Origin: JAVBOJ01 sp031550755
GTDB taxonomy: Bacteria; Bacillota; Clostridia; Oscillospirales; UBA929
Assembly (NCBI GenBank): GCA_031550755.1
Contig: JAVBOJ010000117.1
Location: 1-7,442, forward strand
Length of the DNA: 7,442 bases
Direction of reading: 5' to 3'
Position numbers and translations under genes: made by a program. The notes under the pieces are model-generated. The model was not told the DNA's origin, made no database searches, and saw only the letters and a program-made list of their open reading frames with translations. Positions within the stretch are counted from its first letter, which is position 1. Each line of letters starts with the position of its first letter. Below, in pieces: positions 1 to 4,627 of this stretch.

Positions 1-1
1 A

Positions 2-796
2 ATGTACCGGGCTGGTCTGCTGTTTTTACAGGCCGATTCCCTGCGCGGGCTGGTACTGCACGCCTTTTCCACCCGGCTGGGCGGCGGCAGCGCCCCGCCG
101 TATGACGCCCTCAATTTGGGCTAGGCCGGGGCGGATCCCCGCGAGACCATTCTGGAAAATTACCGCCGGTTTTGCGCCGCCGTCGGCGTCACGACCGACA
201 GCCTCGTGTTCACCAATCAGGTGCATGGCGACACGGTGCGCACCGTCGATGCCTCCAACTGCGGCGAGGGGCTGCTGCGCCCCGCGCCCGAGCCGTGCGA
301 CGCGCTGATTACCAATGTCCCCGGCGTGACGCTGACCGTGCTTTCCGCCGACTGCGTGCCGGTGTTGCTGGTCGATCCCATCCGAAAAGTCGCCGGCGCG
401 GTGCATGCCGGCTGGCGCGGCACCGCCTCGGGCATTGTCAAAAAAACCGTCGAGGCCATGACCGCGTGCTACGGAGCCAAGCCCTGCGACCTCATCTGCG
501 CCATCGGGCCGTCCATCGGCGCGTGCTGCTTCGAGACCGATCCCGACGTGCCGGAGGCGCTGCGCGAGACGCTGGGCGCGTCGGCCTCGCCCCATGTCAT
601 CCCGGTGTCGCCGGGGCGGTTCCGCATCGACCTCAAGGCGGTCAACGCCCTGTGGCTGTCGCGCTGCGGCGTGGAAAACGTCTCGATCTCCTCCGAATGC
701 ACCGTCTGTCGTCCCGAACGGTATTTTTCCCACCGGCGGCAGGGGAAGAGGCGGGGCAGCATGGCGAGCGTGATACAGATAATAGATAACAATTAA
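2..796 (+). pseudogene. pgeF: PgeF/YfiH-family peptidoglycan editing factor, interrupted by an in-frame TAG
   Basis: PgeF (YfiH, formerly 'polyphenol oxidase/laccase domain') is a cytoplasmic enzyme that removes mis-incorporated residues such as L-Ser from UDP-MurNAc peptide precursors. Reading from ATG at 2 gives 264 codons plus stop, a normal family length. Recognisable blocks are HAFSTRLGGG (20-29), the LNLG block (37-40), NQVHGDTV (72-79), LSADCVPVLL, AVHAGWRGT, AIGPSIGACCFE and, near the end, CTVCRPERYFSHRR. The metal/catalytic triad expected for the family, His75, Cys118 and His135, is intact. Codon 41 (122-124) is TAG, directly after LNLG. The frame is unchanged on both sides, so this is a single nonsense codon and not a frameshift. 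Everything else looks under selection, so the change is recent or a sequence error. The start could also lie upstream of the window. The last residues (about IQIIDNN) and the stop are written by a 7-bp repeat array. The next gene starts 71 nt downstream on the same strand. Confidence 0.85.
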
Positions 797-810
797 CAGA
801 TAGCAGATAG
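776..810 (+). repeat. Degenerate 7-bp tandem array (CAGATAA type), copy 1
   Basis: Five 7-bp units lie in register: CAGATAA, TAGATAA, CAATTAA, CAGATAG, CAGATAG. The first three overlap the end of the pgeF frame and provide its stop codon (TAA, 794-796); the last two are intergenic. The same unit, on the same strand, forms a perfect array at 6719-6760 after recJ. Because 7 is not a multiple of 3, successive TAA/TAG triplets fall in different frames, so the array closes all + strand frames. I do not recognise it as a named repeat family. Confidence 0.7.
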
Positions 811-830
811 GGACGCGGGGACGTACGGGG
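810..830 (+). repeat. G-rich GGGACG-type intergenic element
   Basis: Directly after the 7-bp array, the sequence contains two partly repeated GGGACG units (810-815 and 818-823) followed by ACGGGG. Short G-rich GGGGACG motifs of this look occur as dispersed intergenic elements in various bacteria, but with one copy here I cannot assign a family. It sits in the 71-nt gap before the substrate-binding protein gene, where I see no convincing -35/-10 promoter. Confidence 0.3.
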
Positions 831-867
831 GATTTTTCTCCACTCCAATACGAAACGCGAGACGACT

Positions 868-2460
868 ATGAAACACAACCGAACCGTTGCTCTGCTTGTC
901 TTGGCCGCGCTGCTGGCGGGGCTTTTGTCCGCGTGCAATTTTAAGCAGTGGCTCTATGACGAGCTGCCCGACGGGGCGATCCCGGGGCTGACCAGCCCCA
1001 GCCCGTCGCCGCTGCCGTCGCCGCCCTCGGGGCCCGCCAAAAACGACCTGATGAGCCTGCCGTGGAAGGAGCAAACCCCGCTTGATCCGCTGCGCGACGA
1101 CGGACGCCTCAACCAGTCCCTCTTTCCGCTGCTCTATGAGGGCCTTTTTGTGCTGGACGAAACCTTTGAGCCGACGCCGGTTCTGTGCTCGTCCCATACG
1201 ACCGCCGACCATCTCAGCTGGCTGTTTACCGTCCGGAGCGGCGTCGTTTTCCACGACGGCACGGCGCTGGACGCCCACATTGTGGCCGCCAACCTCCAAA
1301 AAGCGCTGCTGCCCGGCTCTCTCTATGCCGGGCGGCTGGCCGACGTGGCCTCGGTGCGCGCCGTGGACGACGCCACGGTGGAGATTGTGTTGCGCACGCC
1401 CAATCCGCGGCTGCCCGCCCTGCTGACCGTGCCGATGACCAGCCCCGCCGGCTCGGATTACGGCACCGGACCCTACGCCGTCATCCGCGCGGAAAACGGC
1501 GCGTATTTGCAGGCGTTTGACGGCTGGTGGCGGAAGAAGCCCCTGCCGGTCATCCGGTGGGAGCTCTCGGCCGTGACCACCTCCGACGAGCTGCTGTACG
1601 GCTTTGAGACCGGCGCCGTCACCGTGCTGACCTATGACCGCGCGGACGAGTCCTCGGTGCGGCCGCAAGCCGGGTTTGAGAGCTTCGGCTATCCCACCCC
1701 CATTTTCCAATACATCGGGTTTAACACGACCCGCCCGCTGTGGACCCTCCCGGCCGCCCGGCGGATGGTCTCGGCCGCCGTCAACCGCGCCGCCCTCTGC
1801 ACCGAGCTGTTCGACGCGCAGGCCGATCCGGCGCTGCTGCCGCTGCCGCCGGTGTCCCCCCTCTATCCCGAGGCAAACCGCGCCGAAACCGGCTACAGTC
1901 TGGCCGACGCGGCGGCGCTGCTCTCCTCGCTCGGGTATGTCGATCACGACGGAGACGGCTTTGTGGATGTGAAAAACAGGGCGGTGTTTGAGCCGCTGAC
2001 GCTGGATTTCATCGTCAATGTGGAAAATCCCCAGCGTGCCGCCGCCGCCGAGCAGGTGGCCGAGGCGCTGCGGTCGATCGGGCTGACGGTGAATGTGCGC
2101 GCGCTATCCTGGTCGAATTTTGAAAAAGCTCTGCGCGACGGCGAATTTGACCTCTATTACGGCGAGGCCACGCTGGCCGCCGATTTTTCCCCGTCGCTGT
2201 TTGTAAAGGGCGGCAGTCTGGGCTACGGCGGCTATGAAAACCCCGAGATCGACGCGGCGCTGGCGGCCGCCCGGGCCGATATGACCTATAACCAAAAAAC
2301 CTCCTGGCTGGACTTCTGGGAGCTGTGGCAGGCCGAATGCCCCATCGCGCCGGTGCTGTTCCGGCGGCAGCAAATGCTGACCCAGCGCGGCCGCATCGCC
2401 GACCCGCGCCCGGTCTGGGGGCATGTGTTCTATCATTTGCCCGAATGGGAGGTGCGGTAA
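868..2460 (+). CDS. Family 5 (OppA/DppA-type) ABC transporter substrate-binding lipoprotein
   Basis: This is a predicted membrane-anchored extracellular solute-binding protein that would capture oligopeptides or similar ligands for an ABC importer. The 530-aa product starts with a classical lipoprotein signal: MKHNR, a hydrophobic stretch (7-20) and lipobox L20-S-A-C23, the predicted lipidated cysteine. A Ser/Pro-rich linker (42-57) follows. Then come SBP_bac_5 landmarks: FPLLYEGLFVLD (86-97), the FTVRSGVVFHDGT block (120-132), a TGPYAVI segment, NRAAL in the second lobe, and a DHDGDGFVD acidic loop (359-367), which often appears as 'LGY.D.DGDG' in this family. ATG 868 gives the complete signal peptide, although its ribosome binding site is weak. 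No permease or ATPase gene is adjacent, so it is an orphan binding protein here. The stop is 4 nt before the serine hydrolase gene, implying co-transcription. Ligand unknown; peptide binding is a family-level inference. Confidence 0.88.
   Translation: MKHNRTVALLVLAALLAGLLSACNFKQWLYDELPDGAIPGLTSPSPSPLPSPPSGPAKNDLMSLPWKEQTPLDPLRDDGRLNQSLFPLLYEGLFVLDETFEPTPVLCSSHTTADHLSWLFTVRSGVVFHDGTALDAHIVAANLQKALLPGSLYAGRLADVASVRAVDDATVEIVLRTPNPRLPALLTVPMTSPAGSDYGTGPYAVIRAENGAYLQAFDGWWRKKPLPVIRWELSAVTTSDELLYGFETGAVTVLTYDRADESSVRPQAGFESFGYPTPIFQYIGFNTTRPLWTLPAARRMVSAAVNRAALCTELFDAQADPALLPLPPVSPLYPEANRAETGYSLADAAALLSSLGYVDHDGDGFVDVKNRAVFEPLTLDFIVNVENPQRAAAAEQVAEALRSIGLTVNVRALSWSNFEKALRDGEFDLYYGEATLAADFSPSLFVKGGSLGYGGYENPEIDAALAAARADMTYNQKTSWLDFWELWQAECPIAPVLFRRQQMLTQRGRIADPRPVWGHVFYHLPEWEVR
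2447..2454 (+). promoter_or_regulatory. Ribosome binding site of the serine hydrolase gene
   Basis: GGGAGGTG lies inside the last codons of the substrate-binding protein gene and ends 10 nt before ATG 2465. It decides the start of the hydrolase gene and suggests translational coupling with the upstream gene. Confidence 0.7.
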
Positions 2461-2464
2461 GCGC

Positions 2465-3442
2465 ATGGATTTGCACCGTGTAATCGACGCGGGCTTCAGC
2501 GGCGTGATCTCTGTCCGGCAGGCGGGGACGCGCGTTTTTGAGGGCGCGTACGGCTGCGCCGACATCGCCAACAAGGTGCCAAACACACTCGCCACAAAAT
2601 TTGCCACGGCTTCGGCGGGCAAGGTCTTTGTGGCAACCGCCGTTTTGGGGCTGATCGAAACAGGGCGGCTCGGCTTTGACAGCCGGCTCGGCGATATCGT
2701 GCGGTTTGATCTGAGACAAATTGATCCGGACATCACCGTCCGGCAGCTGCTGAACCACACATCGGGCATCCCCGACTATTTTGACGAGACGGTCATGCAG
2801 GACTACGAGGCACTGTGGCGGGATTTTCCCAACTACCGCATCCGAAGCTCCGCCGATCTGATCCCGTTGTTTATCGACAAACCAATGATGTATCCCCGGG
2901 GCAAAAAATTTCAGTACAACAACACGGGCTATGTTGTGCTGGGGTTGATTCTCGAAGAACTTGCCGGGCTGCCGTTTGACGTCTATCTCCGGCAGACGAT
3001 TTTCGACCCCTGCGGAATGGACGACACCGGCTATTACGAGCTGGACAGGCTGCCGGCGGGCTGCGCGCTATCGTATATTTTTGATGCCGACGGGCGCTGG
3101 CGTACCAATATTTACAGTGTGGACGCCAAGGGAAGCGGCGCCGGCGGCGCGTTTACCACCGCGGGCGACGTGGAGACATTTTGGGACGCGCTGCTGGGCG
3201 GTCGGCTCATCGGCCCCGCGCTGGTGCGGCAAATGACTGCGCCGCAGGTCAAAGAGGGCCGCTACGGATACGGGCTGTGGCTGCTGGACGGGGGCATTCC
3301 ATCCTTTCAGGGCTGCGACCCCGGCGTGAACTTTATGACGTCGTATGACCCGGAGAAAAAACGGTCCGTTACGATCCTGAGCAATGTGGACTATGACGCG
3401 CAAACGCTGCATGGCAAGATACTGGCGGAAATCAACGCATAG
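2465..3442 (+). CDS. Beta-lactamase-like (class C/PBP4* fold) serine hydrolase
   Basis: The product is 325 aa in the beta-lactamase/transpeptidase-like family, which includes D-aminopeptidases, esterases and DD-peptidase relatives. The nucleophile motif is Ser50-Ala-Gly-Lys53, followed by the family block LLNHTSGIPDY (95-105), the Tyr motif Y151-N-N153 before TGYVVLGLILEEL, and a GGAFTTAGD block. Near the C-terminus DPGVNFMTSYDPE is followed by a terminal strand ending VTILSN. The usual third motif (KTG or HxG) is not obvious; QGCDPG occupies roughly that place. No signal peptide or membrane segment is seen, so it is probably cytoplasmic. I chose ATG 2465 over the in-frame ATG at 2423 because GGGAGGTG (2447-2454) lies 10 nt before it and the longer start would overlap the upstream gene by 38 nt. 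Codons such as ACA, CCA and GCA are more frequent here than in neighbouring genes. True substrate unknown; antibiotic resistance should not be assumed. Confidence 0.85.
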   Translation: MDLHRVIDAGFSGVISVRQAGTRVFEGAYGCADIANKVPNTLATKFATASAGKVFVATAVLGLIETGRLGFDSRLGDIVRFDLRQIDPDITVRQLLNHTSGIPDYFDETVMQDYEALWRDFPNYRIRSSADLIPLFIDKPMMYPRGKKFQYNNTGYVVLGLILEELAGLPFDVYLRQTIFDPCGMDDTGYYELDRLPAGCALSYIFDADGRWRTNIYSVDAKGSGAGGAFTTAGDVETFWDALLGGRLIGPALVRQMTAPQVKEGRYGYGLWLLDGGIPSFQGCDPGVNFMTSYDPEKKRSVTILSNVDYDAQTLHGKILAEINA

Positions 3443-3454
3443 GACGGCGTGACG

Positions 3455-3494
3455 AGAGGGGGAGAGAATCGATTGATTCTCTCCCCCTCTTTTT
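3455..3494 (+). terminator. Strong intrinsic terminator after the serine hydrolase gene
   Basis: A perfect 16-bp stem (3455-3470 AGAGGGGGAGAGAATC pairing with 3475-3490) closes a 4-nt loop GATT and is followed by a T-run (3490-3494). It begins 13 nt after the TAG stop of the hydrolase gene and ends the + strand unit. On the minus strand the stem is not followed by T residues, so it is canonical only for the + direction. It may still help block transcripts from the convergent collagen-like gene, whose stop is about 60 nt away. Confidence 0.93.
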
Positions 3495-3552
3495 GCGGAC
3501 GGGAGCGCGTCGGGTCACGTCCACGAGCCCCTTGTTGCCTGACCGCAAAGCG

Positions 3553-4407
3553 TTACGCGAGCTTGGTGACCAGCACCGACACGCTGACCGTGTTCGGCAG
3601 GCTGGCGTCGTCAAAGTTGGCATTGCTGGCCGGATCGACATTGACCAGTGTGAGCAGGGACGGCACGGTCCCCACCACGACGATACCCTGACCGTAGAAG
3701 GCGCTGGCCGAGGAGATGGAGGAATAGCGGCTACCGGGAACCTCCGTGCCGTTGAGGAAGAGGGCGAGGGTAATGTTCGAGTTCTCCGGCTGGGCGTAGT
3801 ATTGCACGGTGTAGACGCCGGCCTGGCCCAGCAGGATGGAGCTGGGCGCGCTGAAGGCGATCGACGCGGGCAGGGGAACGGGCTGGGGGATCTGGTTGAA
3901 CGCGACGGCCGCGCCGGGCGCGACGGTCTGGGGACCGACGGCGTAAATCAGGGCGGCGGAACCGCTGGCACCCGTAGCACCTGTAGCGCCAGTAGCCCCC
4001 GTAGCGCCAGTAGCCCCCGTAGCGCCGGTTGCCCCTGTGCCTCCGGTAGCGCCCGTGACTCCGGTAGCGCCCGTGCCTCCGGTAGCCCCCGTAGCGCCGG
4101 TAGCCCCCGTGCCCCCGGTAGCCCCCGTGCCCCCGGTAGCACCCGTGCCTCCGGTTGCCCCCGTAGCGCCGGTGCCTCCGGTTGCGCCCGTGTCCCCGGT
4201 AGCCCCCGTAGCGCCGGTAGCGCCCGTAGCCCCCGTGGGGCCCTCGCAGCAGCAACAGCAGCGGCGCCATCCGCCGATCAGGTTGGCGCTCACCAGCGCG
4301 TCAGCGCCCGCGGCGCAGGAGGTTACGGGTGTGTCCATCCCATTCATGCAGTCAAGCAGCTGCTGGTCGGAACAAGCCGCGAATTCTTGGGAGAGTTGTC
4401 TTGCCAC
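3553..4407 (-). CDS. Collagen-like (Gly-X-Thr) protein with BclA/C1q-like C-terminal domain
   Basis: This is a predicted structural surface protein, probably of the spore outer layer (exosporium), by analogy with BclA-type proteins. From GTG 4407 it has 284 aa in three parts. Residues 1-55 are a Cys-containing head (Cys12, 20, 31) ending in a run of five cysteines, C50-C54. Residues 56-148 are 31 collagen triplets, nearly all Gly-X-Thr with X = Ala or Gly. Residues 149-284 are a beta-rich domain with PGAAVAFNQ, GQAGVYTVQYYAQ and LALFLNGTEVPGS, resembling the trimerising C1q/TNF-like BclA C-terminus. I chose GTG 4407 because AGAAAGGA (4417-4424, minus) lies 9 nt upstream; an in-frame ATG at 4479 would add 24 poorly typical residues and lacks such a site. 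There is no signal peptide, which fits assembly from the mother cell. The gene is convergent with the hydrolase gene and divergent from recJ. Confidence 0.87.
   Translation of the reverse strand: MARQLSQEFAACSDQQLLDCMNGMDTPVTSCAAGADALVSANLIGGWRRCCCCCEGPTGATGATGATGATGDTGATGGTGATGATGGTGATGGTGATGGTGATGATGATGGTGATGVTGATGGTGATGATGATGATGATGATGATGASGSAALIYAVGPQTVAPGAAVAFNQIPQPVPLPASIAFSAPSSILLGQAGVYTVQYYAQPENSNITLALFLNGTEVPGSRYSSISSASAFYGQGIVVVGTVPSLLTLVNVDPASNANFDDASLPNTVSVSVLVTKLA
3964..4242 (-). repeat. Collagen triplet-repeat coding region (31 Gly-X-Thr/Ser triplets)
   Basis: This stretch is 279 bp of 9-bp units. It encodes GPT once, then mainly GAT with interspersed GGT, one GDT and one GVT, ending in GAS. 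The DNA is internally repetitive at 9- and 18-bp scale, so copy number is probably variable by slippage or recombination and may be mis-assembled from short reads. Threonine in the Y position is the usual O-glycosylation site in bacterial collagens. Confidence 0.92.
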
Positions 4408-4416
4408 TTGTAAAAA

Positions 4417-4424
4417 TCCTTTCT
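4417..4424 (-). promoter_or_regulatory. Ribosome binding site of the collagen-like gene
   Basis: AGAAAGGA on the minus strand lies 9 nt before the GTG at 4407. It is the reason for preferring this GTG start over the upstream ATG at 4479. Confidence 0.75.
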
Positions 4425-4431
4425 TGCTTAT

Positions 4432-4460
4432 GGCGCGCCCCTGAAAGAGGACGCGCGTCC
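4432..4460. promoter_or_regulatory. Two GCGC-centred palindromes in the collagen-like gene leader
   Basis: GGCGCGCC (4432-4439) and GGACGCGCGTCC (4449-4460) are perfect palindromes 9 bp apart. They lie between the candidate promoter and the ribosome binding site of the collagen-like gene. They could be a regulator site or a 5' leader structure, and chance is possible in GC-rich DNA. Confidence 0.35.
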
Positions 4461-4491
4461 GAGATATGCAAAGGCGCAAACCTCTGCCTTC

Positions 4492-4520
4492 CAGTGTATG
4501 CCAAAATTTTACAGAGGTTC
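4492..4520 (-). promoter_or_regulatory. Candidate sigma-K-like promoter of the collagen-like gene
   Basis: On the minus strand GAAC (4517-4520) is followed after 16 nt by CATACACTG (4492-4500). This resembles the late mother-cell sigma-K pattern (AC, about 16-17 nt, CATAnnnTA), although the final A is missing. It would give a leader of roughly 75 nt before GTG 4407. It fits a spore-surface gene, but such a short pattern can occur by chance. Confidence 0.38.
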
Positions 4521-4533
4521 GTCCGGGAAGGAC

Positions 4534-4557
4534 GGGTTATTTTTGAGAAAATAATCC
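4534..4557. promoter_or_regulatory. AT-rich 24-bp dyad between divergent promoters (possible operator)
   Basis: GGGTTATTTT (4534-4543) and AAAATAATCC (4548-4557) form an inverted repeat with nine Watson-Crick pairs and one G-T around TGAG. It lies 7 bp upstream of the recJ -35 element and 13 bp upstream of the candidate collagen -35, and its low GC stands out. It could be an operator for either gene or simply an AT-rich promoter upstream element. Confidence 0.4.
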
Positions 4558-4564
4558 GTTTCGG

Positions 4565-4593
4565 TTGTGAAGGGCCATTTTTTTTGATATAAT
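4565..4593 (+). promoter_or_regulatory. Housekeeping-type promoter of recJ
   Basis: The -35 box is TTGTGA (4565-4570), the spacer is exactly 17 nt, and the -10 box is TATAAT (4588-4593) preceded by an extended-10 TGA. Transcription should begin near 4600, giving a leader of about 28 nt. The spacer contains a run of eight T residues. Confidence 0.85.
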
Positions 4594-4613
4594 ACCAAAA
4601 AACCATGGTAAAA

Positions 4614-4619
4614 AGGGAG
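4614..4619 (+). promoter_or_regulatory. Ribosome binding site of recJ
   Basis: AGGGAG lies 8 nt before ATG 4628 and supports that start, which also gives a normal RecJ N-terminus. Confidence 0.8.
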
Positions 4620-4627
4620 CCCGACGC

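Noticed and set aside
122..124. TAG read as pyrrolysine or another amino acid
   Set aside because: TAG ends the hydrolase gene at 3440-3442 immediately before a terminator, and no recoding signal or suppressor gene is visible here. It is retained only as a check.
793..1947. 384-aa minus-strand open frame opposite the lipoprotein gene
   Set aside because: Low-complexity Arg/Gly/Gln composition, no ribosome binding site or motif, and it is fully opposite a well-supported gene.
1942..1968. EF-hand or dockerin-type calcium site in the lipoprotein
   Set aside because: DHDGDGFVD is a common loop in family 5 binding proteins; there is no second copy or dockerin layout.
2423..2464. Longer start for the serine hydrolase at 2423
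   Set aside because: It overlaps the lipoprotein gene, adds an unrelated peptide and lacks a ribosome binding site; ATG 2465 has GGGAGGTG upstream.
3964..4242. CRISPR-like array
   Set aside because: The periodicity is 9 bp in frame and encodes Gly-X-Thr; there are no unique spacers.
3493..4413. 306-aa + strand open frame opposite the collagen-like gene
   Set aside because: The Ser/Pro/Arg repeats are the complement of the collagen triplets. The minus frame has a ribosome binding site and a recognisable C-terminal domain.
4037..4444. Val-Ala-Pro repeat protein on the + strand
   Set aside because: Another complement reading of the collagen repeat, without start signals.
4408..4479. Longer ATG start for the collagen-like gene at 4479
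   Set aside because: It would pass through the palindromes and the AGAAAGGA site; the GTG at 4407 is correctly spaced from that site.
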